Positions 1 through 11,591 of a stretch of 64,000 nt of DNA are shown piece by piece. A model generated the notes under the pieces. That model made no database searches. It was not told where the DNA came from and worked only from the letters and a program-made list of their open reading frames with translations. The position numbers were made by a program, and so were the translations under genes. This DNA is from Guadua angustifolia (lineage: Eukaryota > Streptophyta > Magnoliopsida > Poales > Poaceae): positions 72,432,224 to 72,496,223 of the forward strand of contig CM070502.1 in the NCBI GenBank assembly GCA_036346375.1. The letters are read 5' to 3'. Positions within the stretch are counted from its first letter, which is position 1. Every line of letters begins with the position of its first letter.

Positions 1-1287
1 ATGTGATTTATTTTAAAAGTAGCCAATGTCACGTCGAAATAACAAAAATGTCTTGTGAACAGTAAAATTCAGTTCTCCCCCTCCGCTGAAATTTATTTTA
101 CAAATTTCTTGCGCTTTGCGTCCGCTGGAACATTTATTTTAATTTTTCAGCCGGTTTAAATATCATTTTTTAATTTTCAGCAGTAGTCTTCTGCAGAGAA
201 ATTTTTTAATTTCTTTCCAGCGGATCCAAACCGCTTAAATATTTGTAATATTTTTTCCTGGATATTTGTGATTTCCAACGCCATCTCATCGCTGAAAAAT
301 TGATTTCTTTTTTTTGTTTTTTTGGTATTTATTTATTTTTCTTTTTGTTATTTTCTAGTGGTTTTTTATTTTGCAATGGCAGCAAAATTTTCCTAAATAT
401 TCGATTAAAGGATTCGGGTCGAAGATTTTTTACTGGCCGTTTTTTTCCAAGATCACTCTCGTTCGGACGAATATGCGAGTCTAGCACAATACAGCGGAAA
501 TTCTACGTACTCAATGTGCAATATTATTTTTGCGCGGTTCAGGCTGGCAGGATTCTTCTTTTTTGTGGCTGCAACACAATGGACTTTTTTTTGTTTGGTG
601 GAAATCTTGCAGCAGTTGCTACAAGTTCTGCTTGCGGTGGAAAAAACAACAAAAAATGTTCAGCCCTCCGCAATAGCTGCAAGATTTCCACCAAACAAAA
701 AAATCCATCGTGTTGCGGCCGCAAAAAAGAAGAATCCCGCTGGCCCGAACCGCGCAAAATAATCCTGCACGTTGAGTACATAGAATTTCCACTGTACTGG
801 GCTAGACTCGCATATTCGTCCGAACGAGAGCGATCTAGGAAAAAACAGTCAGTGAAAAATCCTCGGCCCGAATTCAATAACCAAATATTCAGGAAAATTT
901 TGCTGCTGTTGCAAAATAAAAAAAACACTAGAAAATAACAAAAAGCAAAATAAATAAATCCCAGAAAAAACACAAAAGAAATCAATTTTCTAGCGGTGAG
1001 ATGGCGCTGGAAATCACAAATATCAAGGAAAAAATATTACAAATATTTAAGCGGTTTGGATCTGTCGAAAAAAAATTAAAAAAAATTCTCTGCAGAAGAC
1101 AACCGCTAAAAAATTAAAAAAACGATATTTGAACCAGCTGGAAAATTAAAATAAATGTTCCAGCGGACGCAAAACGCAAGAAATTAGTAAAATAAATTTC
1201 AGCCGAAAGGGAGGGCTGAATTTGACTGTTTATAGACCATTTCTGGTATTTTGACGCGACACCGGCTGCTTTCAAAATAAATCACAT
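1..1287. repeat. Long fold-back (palindromic) element, possibly cut by the window edge
   Basis: The sequence from 1 to about 640 reappears as its reverse complement from 1287 back to about 650, by eye close to 90 percent identical. The ends ATGTGATTTATTTT (1) and AAAATAAATCACAT (1274-1287) pair, as do many internal blocks, such as GGTGGAAATCTTGC near 599 with GCAAGATTTCCACC near 690. A loop of under 100 bases lies near 610-700. Open frames inside run on both strands and mirror each other, so I treat them as artefacts of the palindrome. The whole-length inverted repeat suggests a foldback transposon or a MITE with very long terminal inverted repeats. The left boundary may lie outside the window, so no target duplication can be read. 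It ends about 345 bases before the OSC start codon. Confidence 0.85.
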
Positions 1288-1632
1288 GCACAAGGCTAGA
1301 ACATAAAACGTTTCACATAGCTTCAGCGTGTCTGGACGTGATGGGCGCATCAAATTTGCAGGATGCGCTCCCAAAACATGAGATGAGTTGATGAGCTGCA
1401 CACCACCCCAGAAAACCGAAGTCTCTTGAGCGACGCGAGAGAGACGAGGAGGAGCGAAACCAACCAAACAAACCACCCACGATTCGCGAGCGCAGTTTCA
1501 CGATCCATCTCTGTGCTCGCTGCGCCGGATCGGAGCGGATCTCGCCATTGCTCCATTCCGATTCCGCAGCTGCCGGCGGAGGATTGCTGTGGCTGTGGTT
1601 GTGAGTCGTGGGAAGAGGAGATCAGAGGAGGC
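1288..1632 (+). promoter_or_regulatory. Proximal promoter and 5' UTR of the OSC gene
   Basis: This is unique-looking sequence between the fold-back element and the OSC start codon. The second half is purine-rich, then GC-rich, as is usual for grass 5' leaders. I do not see a convincing TATA box. The reading frame of exon 1 is open back to 1426 without a stop, but the start at 1633 is chosen because it gives the MWRLR start expected for plant OSCs. Confidence 0.45.
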
Positions 1633-4600
1633 ATGTGGCGGCTCAGGATCGCGGATGGCGGCGGCGTCCCCTGGCTGCGCACCAGGAACGCACACGCCGG
1701 TCGCCAGGTCTGGGAGTTCGACCCCGAAGCCGCCGACCCCGACCAGCTCGCCGCCGTCGAGGCCGCGCGCCGCGACTTCACCGCCCGGCGCCGCCACCTC
1801 AAGCACAGCGCCGACCTCCTCATGCGCATCCAGGTAACGCGACCCACGCCTAGAGGTGGGCGTCGTGTTATGCCTGACCGGTCCGGTACGGTACGGTTTT
1901 ATCGTGTTTCGTGTCTAAATCGTATCGGACCACGATGGCCCGTTGTGCTCACCGTGCCGTGCCGGTCCGTCTCCCCTTCGGCGAATCCAGGCATGATCCA
2001 TTTGTGCTTCGTGCCGTGCCGGTCTAGACTCAGCCCATTTGCACTATTGCGACGAGAGGCAAGGAACCAAGACATATGAAATTGAGACAATGGACACAAA
2101 TATTATGGAAAAAACTAAAATTTATTTATTCTTAGAGCGAGAAGGATGTGCTGAACACAAGCGAGAGAGAGGGTAATGGGAGTGAGAAAGAGAGGCAATC
2201 GAGATTGATAGAGACGGATGAGATAGGGAGAGATTGAGAGAGACGGTTAAGAGAGAGCTGAGAAAGATTGGGATAGATGAACTAGAGAGAGAGCAGCTTC
2301 TTGCACCGTCTCTCAATCTCTCTCAGCTCTTTCTCTCTTCTTGCTCGTCTCTCTTAGGTGTTGACGGCGGAGGTGGCGTTCATGCTGCTGCGTGCGTCTA
2401 TAACGTTCATACTCTACGGGTCGGTGACCTTCATACTGGATTCTTTTTCATGCCTTGGGTTATCGGGTCCGACACAATCCATGCTACAATATCGTGCCGT
2501 GTCGTGCCGCCCATTGTATCCAGTTCTCGAGTCTATCACGGCTCGTACTACAGCGTCGTAGGCTTCAGACCATACCATACCCGCTATACCTCGGACTGGC
2601 TCAAAAGAGTCCGGCCCGAGTGCCCACCTCTACCCACGCCCTTCTCCTGCTCGTCCCGGTTGCCGTGATGGGAGTGAGCTGCCCTGCCCACCCGTTCCGA
2701 TTCCCTTGAATGGCTGCACGGCCTTCTCGGCGCAGCGCCATGATTTCGAATTTTGGATTGATCCGTAATAGCAAAGTCTGAATTTTTATTTTTTTTAACC
2801 ATTTTTTGCTGTTGGTTTTCTTCTGGTGGAGTGGAGGCTGTGGCAACATCCGACGACTGGTCGTTCCGTCGTTGTGTGCTCGATCACGGCATTGTTGCTA
2901 TACAGATTTTCTTGTGGGGTCAGTCGAATCGACAAAAGAACCAGCAGAAACATCGGAAGCCGCCTTAACCTTACATTTTAATGTGCAACCAGTAGGCAAA
3001 CTCTGTTTCTCGAAACCAATATAATACCGATTTAGGATGGGGTTCTATGCATCAAAGTTGCCCATATATTAATGCGCCACCAGTAAGTCGGGATGAGTTC
3101 TTGCAAGTTGCACGGGTCCAGTCCTTTAATATATGAAATGAAACTCCCATTTCGATGCAAATGGTGTAACTTTTAATGCCAACCAGAAGCTCATGTAGCA
3201 CCATACAGTACAGGGCATCGCTGATTGTTACAGTCTCGATTACAGTGATCTTTACTAGGAGTCTAGGAGACTAGTAGGAGTAAGTACTAGTACTAAGTAG
3301 TACTCCCTCCGTTCTAAAATTAACTGACGTATTGTTAAAAAAATATTTATTTTAGAACGGACGGAGTAGTACTAGTACTTTGCACGATGGTGTTTAGCGC
3401 CAGCTGCCTATGCGAATAGTCACAGGAGGGAGGCAATCCTGCGTACCCTACTCTTTGAGTTACCAACTTGCTAACGCTACAGCTTTGGAGACTGGAGGGA
3501 CAAGTGTGTTTCTTGTAAACATGTACCAACACTGTAGTAGTGGGATTTTGTGACAAGATTGTGTTGGCCTTCAAATTGGTATCTTTTTTCACTATGCAAT
3601 AGCACCCACGATTGCTCAAAGCATCTGTTATCTTGTACGTACTGCAGTTCGCTAAAGCAAATGCTCTTAAGCTGGACCTTCCTGCTATCAAGCTGGAAGA
3701 GCATGAAGATGTCACAGAGGAAGCTGTGTCGACCTCTTTGAAAAGGGCGATCAGCCGTTTTTCTACCCTCCAGGCACATGATGGACACTGGCCTGGGGAT
3801 TACGGTGGTCCTATGTTCCTTATGCCAGGATTGGTACTTCTTCTAACCCAACAGTAACTTTTAAACTTGCTCATGTCATTGTGATATGCATCTCTACGGC
3901 TTAGTTTGTGTTTAAGAGGAAGCTATGCCACTCGTTTTTCTCACTAGTTGTGTATCACATTGTATATTTGTATGTCAGCAATTCTGCTAAAATCGGAACT
4001 TTTTTTTTTTTGAGGGGGAAGCAACAGGGGAGGCCCCTGCGCGTGCGAGCCAGCGTTGAGCTGCGCTCGAACGCTGGCCGGCGAGGCGAGTCCCTCGCTC
4101 GCTCACCAACCGGGCGCTGCCCGGCTCCTAAAATCGGAACTGTGGCATCTCATTTTTATATTACATTAACTTTTATCTTTATAGAAAACATATGTTCCAT
4201 GTTTCTTGGTGTATGGGAAAGTTACTCATTGTATGTATCTTTTACTCAGATTATAACATTGTATGCGGCTGGAGCACTGAACACTGTTTTGTCATCAGAA
4301 CATCAGAAGGAGATCCGCCGGTATCTCTATAATCATCAGGCAAGGATCTACTTAGTAACTTTATCATCTTATACTGGGTAAAATCAATGTTTTTTTTTTG
4401 TGTGAATGTAAGTGTAGAATGAAGATGGAGGCTGGGGGTTGCACATTGAGGGCCCAAGCACCATGTTTGGCTCAGCCTTGACCTATGTTTGTTTGAGATT
4501 GCTTGGAGAGGGGCCAGATAGTGGAGATGGAGCTATGGAGAAAGGTCGAAACTGGATTTTAGACCATGGAGGAGCAACTTATATAACATCATGGGGGAAG

Positions 4601-7600
4601 TTTTGGCTCTCGGTAGGGAACTAACACCTTTTTTTTTGTATATTAGCTGCTTCCATCTTGTTCGACCTGTCTTTACGGCCTAAAGAATCCCTTCTAATTC
4701 CCTGACTTATTTAAGGTACTTGGTGTATTTGACTGGTCTGGTAACAATCCAGTGCCACCAGAGGTATGGATGTTGCCATATTGCCTGCCAATTCACCCAG
4801 GTTCTGCTTTCTCTCCTTTGGACATTTATACCTTTCTTATGTTGTATGTATATGATAGTATGTTCCATCACTCAGGTGACAAACATTGTCATGTGTAGAC
4901 TCTACTACTGGCTGTAGTGCACGAATACACATATTCGAGATACGAGTATGGTTAGTAGCTGACTCGATGGAAATGATACACAAAGGAATTTGGTATGGGT
5001 TAATAACCTCAAATAGCATTGAATTGAAGATACAATAATAGACATTTTGACCCTAACTAGAAATCATGAGCATCAATAATAGATTTTGACACTCCTAGGA
5101 TGGTAAGAACTCTGCATAATTTGTTTTTTTATCTTAATTACCATAAGCTATCGATAAATCTCTATCCCATCAATACTGCTCCCATATATGTTCAAATTCT
5201 TGATACATTCTTCCATCCTATTATTTAATGGGCCAACAATCAAACCAATTTGCATTATCATACAATTAATCAGTAAATTTTTTTAATGTTGCTAGGTTAT
5301 TCCTTGCTGATATGCTTTACACTATTGTGCAGGTCGAATGTGGTGTCATTGCCGAATGGTGTATCTGCCCATGTGTTACATTTTTGGGAGGAGGTTTGTC
5401 GGACGAATTACACCAATTGTATTGGAGTTAAGAAAGGAACTCTACAAAGTCCCCTACAGCGAGATTGATTGGGACAAGGCACGTAACCTATGTGCCAAGG
5501 TTTGTCAGATTTATATTTTTCTTAATCTTTCTTATTGATATTGATGTGCGTGGGACAAATTATCGACAATATTGAACAAGTGATGGTATTTGGAAAGTGC
5601 CCTATTTATCTTGCTTTGTCTGCAAGATGTCTATTTAAGATCTATATTGTTCCTTCTGAAGGATCTTTAGCATGCTTGTATTGCAGGAGGATCTGTACTA
5701 TCCGCATCCATTCGTACAGGATATTTTATGGGCCACTCTCCATAAATTTGTTGAACCAGTTATGATGCATTGGCCTGGGAACAAATTGAGGGAGCAAGCT
5801 TTGAACCTTGTCATGCAGCACGTTCATTATGAAGATGAGAACACTCGATACATTTGCATTGGTCCTGTGAACAAGGTAAATTGAAGACTATGATTGCTTG
5901 TTTATCTTTTACAGAATTAATTGGATTCTCCTACTTCTTTTTTTCTTTTTCTTGCTGCAATCATTACGTCATAAGACTGCACACTTGCAGTTTTAACAGA
6001 ATTTGTGTCTCCAATTTATAAGAGGAAAACGGAATAATTACAGAGCTTTGTGGCATGCCCCTTTAAACTTTCTGCTTTTGCTGACTTCGTTTACCACTGT
6101 GTTTGTCACATTTACCTAATTACCTTCTCCCAAAAGTCTATGAGAATTAAAAATATTTCCAGCTACAGCTTTCTGTTTGACTACAAGTCTGCAGCTGCAG
6201 CTGCAGCTGCAAGTTCTCTTATTGTTACTTCTGCCACCACCGCATATGCCGTGAGTACATCCTGTAAGGTATAGCATTTGGTTGGTAAAACATGTCACTT
6301 CTATGCCACATGTTTTTTTTTTCAGTATCACATAATGCCAAACTATAGTCCTTTGTAAAACATATAGAAATGCCAAACAAGCATTATTTGAATGATTCAT
6401 TAAACTTCAGATTATGGAATTTCCTTTCTCCAGTAACCAATGTCCACAAAACCAGAAGCCTTCTCTTAGTGCTTTAGTATCTGAGTTGAATTCCTTACTC
6501 ATGTTGGGCCACATTGTGTTACTGTTTTGTGGACTTATTGCTTTCTCCCTACTCTGTTGCTTTAAGGGAGAAATGATCCTCATATTTTGATGATGTGTAG
6601 ATCTTGTTTGCAGGTTGTGCCCTTGCATATTAGAAGTTTATACCTTAATGACTAGATTAGTTTAATATTGCTCATTTTTTCTTTTTCATATTGTTTATCT
6701 GATCTTGCAAAAATTTCTATGCAGGTACTAAATATGCTTGCTTGCTGGATTGAAGATCCAAACTCAGAGGCATTCAAGCTCCATATTCCAAGAATCCATG
6801 ACTACTTGTGGGTTGCTGAAGATGGCATGAAGATGCAGGTCACTATTGCTTTTATGCCCCTTGTTTCTTTGTAGTTGCTTTACTGTCCAGTGTCCATTAA
6901 GGCGGACACTGCAACAAGAAACCTATTGATATGTGTGTTTTACTGTCTCTAAATGGCATTGGAAAATTGTTTTGGTATCTTCAATTACCACCTGATTTGT
7001 TCTGTATTTGTTTCAGTGCACATTCCACAAAGTCTTTAACGTGGCATAATTTAAGAAAAGTGTGGAGCACTGGATCTCCTTTTGCTTTGGCCATAAGACA
7101 GACTGTTTCTGTCCACTGTAGGGTTATAATGGCAGCCAGCTGTGGGACACAGCTTTCACAGTTCAAGCTATTTGTGCTACTGACCTCATCCAAGAGTTTG
7201 CTCCCACTCTTAAACTAGCGCATGACTATATTAAGAATTCTCAGGTACATGCTACATACCTGTTTGTTTACCAGTCAACATGTAACTACATTTCAGTACT
7301 TAGTACTTACCAATTGCTGTTTTCTGAAAGGTTCTTCACGACTGCCCTGGTGATCTGAGTTACTGGTACCGCCACATATCTAAAGGTGCATGGCCCTTTT
7401 CTACTGCCGATCATGGTTGGCCTATATCAGATTGCACTGCAGAAGGACTAAAGGTGAAGTAGGTCATCAGTACTATCAACAATGATTCAAACCTTGCTCT
7501 TTTGAGATCTAGGATCTTCCTGCATATGGAAACTCTTTGGCATGCATAAGAATCATTGTATCTCTCATATGTATAAGGTTTAGTTCTGTTCCTTGGCATT

Positions 7601-10600
7601 TATCTGCTAGTATTCTTGACAATATAGTGTCAAGGTCATCATCATAACCATACGTTTTTAAAGGTTATAATTGTTGTGATTTTGTTGTACCTCCAGGCCT
7701 CATTATTGTTATCGAAGATTTCTCCAGAAATTGTTGGCGAACCAGTGGAAGTTAATAGACTTTATGATGCTGTCAACTGTCTGATGTCTTGGATGGTAAA
7801 CATTTTTGTACTTTTACTTTGCGTTAGTTGTAATTATTTAATCAGTTTTCCTACAAGAGGGTCTATGTAAACCCCTCATATGTTGTGAATACACAGCCTT
7901 TGAGTAGTGATATGGTAAAGCTCTTGATATGAATCCAGCGGTACTGTAAATGTCTCATAGTGTAGTTCTGTACTTCTATCAGTATGTGCCTTTTTTGCCT
8001 TCAGGACAAGTACTGTTTTTTAAGTAGTGTTTTTATGCTATGCTCTCCCAAAAACTAAATTGTACAAATCTTGAAACTGTTAGCAGTGGAGTAGCGGGTA
8101 GTTGCAAATCAGACCCTCAATGTGCTTTAAAATTTGTGTTTTTCACTTTTGGGGAAAGCACCGAAGCACCTCTCTTAATTTTTTGAGCACATCCGATTTT
8201 TGAAAGTGCTCTTTTTTAGTTGCTTTTCAGCTCTGGTGAATATGCATTAGAGTTTAGGAGAACTCATCTTCTGTTTATAACTAAAATTTAGGCAATGTAG
8301 TCTTTGAAAAACAGGAGTTCCACCTATGCCATTTATTGGGCATAATTAGAATCCTGCTAGCACCCTTTCATAGTAAGAAGCATCCTTTAAATTTTTTTAT
8401 TATGTGTTTATTAAGCTCTAGATAATGTTTTTCTACCATGCAAAGTGTCTCTAATATATATAGCAGTTTAGTGGTTGAGGAGAGTATTAGTAATACATGT
8501 GGCCTTAGTCTGCAGGCAACTAAGCATTCAATGCCCAGATGACCATATTTTCGTTCATGGCTGGCTGCTACGGTAGCTCCACTGGAATTTTGTTTGGATA
8601 AGATACACTCTATATGGCAACCCACTTATTATCAACACAAACATTTCTTTGAAAAGTTTATTGATACGGGGTGGCCTGATCTTGCAGCAACGAAGATGAT
8701 AACTCGGGCCCGTGAACCCTAACGAACACTGATGCCAACCACCATTTTGATACAACAACCCGCGACACGTGAATTCGCCCAAAAACACATTTCGATCCTC
8801 ATCTACTTGACAACACAAGAGTAGACGTACGGTTCTTGCAATTACTCTAAAAAAGTTGTAAGAACAACAGTGATAATTTTAGAATTGGAACTCCCTATTC
8901 TATCGGGGCTATTTGAGCACAATCTGTAGAATCAAGAGTATTTTTTATCTGAAAATTCGTAGTTACATTTACAATGGACGGAGTACACATATATAGAAGA
9001 GAGGGGCGCATGAATACTACATGTGAACAGTAGCCATGAATAGTGCCTATGTGTGCACTCACCCGTCTAATTGGAAAGTATCTCAAAAGTTTGGAGAGAA
9101 AATATTATAATTTGGAAACAATCATTTCTTGCCAAGTCATGGTGATCTCTTTCCTTGTTTGAAGATGGTTGAAATCTCTCCCTCCTTTCCTTCTACTCCT
9201 TTCATTTTATCTTCTTTCCTTTCCTCATTGGCTTGCATACATGGAAGGAAAGGTGGGTATAAATGTGACCCAAATTGTCCTTCTAGTTCTTCCATGTGCC
9301 TTCTGTCCTCCCTTGCCTCCTGCTGGGTTCCACCATAATATAGTGACACAATTTGGCTCCAATTAACATTTCTACTATAGTTATACCTAACAATAGGCAA
9401 GGTCTCGCTATTAGGTAGTATATAATTCTCATGTAAATATAGCGAAGATTACTTAAGGAAATGATTCACTTGTTGATATTTGATGTGGCTTAGTAATTCT
9501 TTGTAGTAATTAAGATATTAAATCGGAAAGCACTGGACGTATGCACATCCGCATCATATATTGTGAACTATATGTCTATATCAAATTTCTGTTGTCAAAA
9601 GCTTTCTTCAATTCTTTGGTTTTTGTCGATCTATGTTTTGTATATATCACATGCATGTTTCTTTGGGAGGAACTGTGTCTCATAAGTTTGTTTTATCCTT
9701 CACAGAATGATGATGGTGGCTTTGCAACATATGAACTGACTAGGTCTTATGCCTGGCTGGAGGTGAGTAGTGAACTTCCATGCCTCACATGTCCGTGCAT
9801 GTCTAAGCAAGGCAGTGCTGCAAGTTAACGTTTGCTGTGCTGCCAGCAAAACTGGGAAGTTACCCTTGAGTTGTGTTACTTTCTGAAGTAATTGGATTCA
9901 TGGAATGCCAAGTTAAACAGTACACTTACAAATTTGTTAGGCGCTTTGATAATATGCTTGCTTTGTTAAAACACAATTAAACATTAGTTGTAGAACCTTT
10001 CACATTGATGTATGAACACTTTCATGTGACTATTGAATGTGTTTCATTTCTATTGACATGGTTATAAACTATTCAGCTCATCAATCCTGCTGAGACCTTT
10101 GGGGACATAGTGATTGATTATCCGTAAGATGCCATAACCCCATCACTATCAGTTGCTGTGCCTCTTTGTCATGTAGAAGACAAAATGAAAATTGTATAAC
10201 TCAATTGGCAGGTATGTTGAATGTACTTCAGCCGCAGTTCAGGCCCTGACATCATTTAGAAAGCTCTACCCTGGGCACCGCAGGAAAGAGGTAGGCAACT
10301 GTATCAGTAAAGCTGCTAATTTCATTGAGAGTATTCAGAGAAGTGATGGTTCATGGTTAGTATTCTGACTCTGTGCGAAGCAATACATGTACTACATGCA
10401 TATAGCATTCTACATTGTTAATGTTATCTATCTATTTCCCCACAGGTATGGCTCTTGGGCTGTTTGTTTCAGCTACGGTATATGGTTTGGAGTGAAGGGG
10501 TTAGTTGCTGCTGGTAGGACGTACAAGAACAGTCCTGCAATCAGAAAGGCATGTGACTTTCTGTTGTCAAAAGAGCTACCTATCGGTGGCTGGGGAGAAA

Positions 10601-11407
10601 GCTATTTGTCTTCTCAAGATCAGGTAATTCACTTCTATCAAGTTTGCTCGTAATAACTGTCAACGTTATGGGCTACTAGAGTGAAAAGGCTTTCTATATT
10701 TTGAGCACACACGTTCAAAGTGATACATTGTTCATCTCAAGAATTGTTGGTTTGTCTTCATTCTTCTCAATGATTGCATGCGCTGGCAATGGTCTGGCAC
10801 AATAGAGAGCACCTGCAATATTGATCAGCTAGTACATAAAGTAATGTTACAGTCTTGATTCTAAGATGCACATAGCCTTCTTGAAGTTGTAAAGGCCTTT
10901 GCTTTATCCATCTTTTGATTTGCTCAATTAGGTTTACACCAACCTTGAAGGCAAGCGCCCTCATGCAGTGAATACTGGTTGGGCCATGCTGGCCCTAATT
11001 GACTCAGGGCAGGTTTGTTTCTTTTGTGTGTTTACCGTTAACTTGTGGATGGTAATACGCTGATATGATGTGCTCATTAACAATGGTACTTAAATGAATC
11101 TCGTTGGGTACAGGCTGAGAGAGATCCAATGCCTTTACATAGAGCAGCGAAGGTTTTGATAAACTTACAATCAGAGGACGGGGAGTTCCCTCAACAAGTA
11201 AGTCATAATCGATCCATAGAAAAGCAAACATTGAATGACTTTACCTTCTTCATAGCTGTCAAATAATTTTTGTACCGCATATAACAGGAGATCATGGGAG
11301 TCTTCAACAAAAACTGCATGATCAGTTACTCCCAGTACAGGAACATCTTCCCTATTTGGGCTCTGGGAGAATACCGTTGCCGCGTCTTGGCTGCAGACAA
11401 GAAATAG
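1633..11407 (+). CDS. Oxidosqualene cyclase, cycloartenol-synthase type, 18 exons, intact
   Basis: Exons: 1633-1833, 3648-3833, 4250-4339, 4418-4612, 4716-4800, 5333-5499, 5687-5875, 6725-6838, 7122-7244, 7331-7453, 7697-7795, 9706-9762, 10077-10123, 10212-10355, 10446-10623, 10932-11012, 11114-11197, 11288-11407. They join in frame to 2283 bases, 760 aa, the usual OSC length. The enzyme family cyclises 2,3-oxidosqualene at the ER membrane to sterol or triterpene skeletons. Visible signatures are MWCHCR (about 255-260), the proton-donating DCTAE (484-488) and QW-type repeats such as DGSWYGSW. Tyr411, His478 and Ile482 match the Tyr410/His477/Ile481 set of Arabidopsis cycloartenol synthase. 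All introns are GT-AG except intron 3, which has a GC donor. I infer a cycloartenol synthase or a close paralogue; the exact product cannot be read from sequence. A decayed second copy lies at 52830-61231. Confidence 0.93.
1851..2632. mobile_element. hAT-type non-autonomous element in OSC intron 1
   Basis: The ends are inverted: TAGAGGTGGGC at 1851 and GCCCACCTCTA ending at 2632. The flanks carry a perfect 8-base duplication, CCCACGCC (1843-1850 and 2633-2640), as expected for hAT transposition. The 782-base element has no credible ORF. Its subterminal parts are rich in CGTGCCGTGCCGG-like words, and its centre (about 2110-2345) holds GAGA-type purine tracts facing their complement. The insertion point is only 17 bases inside intron 1. 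Confidence 0.88.
3303..3366. mobile_element. Very short Stowaway MITE in OSC intron 1
   Basis: CTCCCTCCGTTCTAAAAT at the left faces ATTTTAGAACGGACGGAG at the right, with TA on each side. The terminus and TA target are typical of Stowaway (Tc1/mariner) MITEs. At 64 bases it is close to two terminal repeats with little between them. Confidence 0.85.
3987..4141 (-). mobile_element. tRNA-derived SINE in OSC intron 2 with 14-base target duplication
   Basis: The same 14 bases, CTAAAATCGGAACT, stand at 3987-4000 and 4128-4141. Between them a GC-rich body of about 127 bases begins with a poly(T) run, so the element lies on the - strand with a poly(A) tail. Read on the - strand, GCGTTCGAGCGC resembles a pol III B box, and GGTTGGTGAGCGAG could be the A box. 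Tail, boxes, length and long target duplication together indicate a SINE. I cannot name the family. Confidence 0.8.
4340..4341 (+). other. Non-canonical GC splice donor of OSC intron 3
   Basis: Exon 3 ends in ...CATCAG, followed by GCAAGG, and the next exon starts at 4418 with codons for NEDGGWG. Only this junction gives the conserved YNHQ/NEDGGW sequence of the family. The next GT downstream would insert five extra residues. GC-AG introns are a known minor class, and the AG|GCAAG context is the strong form. Confidence 0.85.
7796..9705 (+). other. Expanded intron 11 of the OSC gene
   Basis: This 1.9 kb intron contrasts with the matching intron of the second OSC copy (58762-58935), which is only 174 bases. 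The last 100 bases of the two introns are clearly related, so most of the difference is inserted sequence. A fragment ending GGACGGAGTA near 8976-8985 looks like a Stowaway end. I could not delimit the other inserts, and I see no coding sequence. Confidence 0.6.
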
Positions 11408-11591
11408 TACCCCATTGTTGGTCCTTATGGCTCTGTGCGGTTGGGCAAATGCGGAAGGGGAGATGTATCTACTTGAAATAGCCTCTCTATCTAGTCGTAT
11501 TGCCGTGATAATGTAGATTCAATAATCTCTACTACTTCTAATTACGAGTTGGTATCGGTGATTCAATAATATGCTTGCTTTGTTACAACAA
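11408..11591 (+). other. 3' UTR and downstream flank of the OSC gene
   Basis: Non-coding sequence follows the TAG stop. AATAAT-like polyadenylation words occur near 11519 and 11565. The OSC-derived sequence ends where the hAT transposase fragment begins at about 11592. Confidence 0.5.

Noticed and set aside
300..985. Overlapping open frames of 148-212 codons on both strands
   Set aside because: They are mirror images within the palindrome, rich in Phe/Leu/Lys from A/T runs, with no domain.
1350..1853. Open frames overlapping OSC exon 1 in other frames and on the - strand
   Set aside because: Shadows of a GC-rich first exon; only the frame starting at 1633 matches the OSC family and splices onward.
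6190..6213. GCAGCTGCAGCT run as a possible functional repeat
   Set aside because: Short simple repeat in OSC intron 7, too short to mean more than replication slippage.
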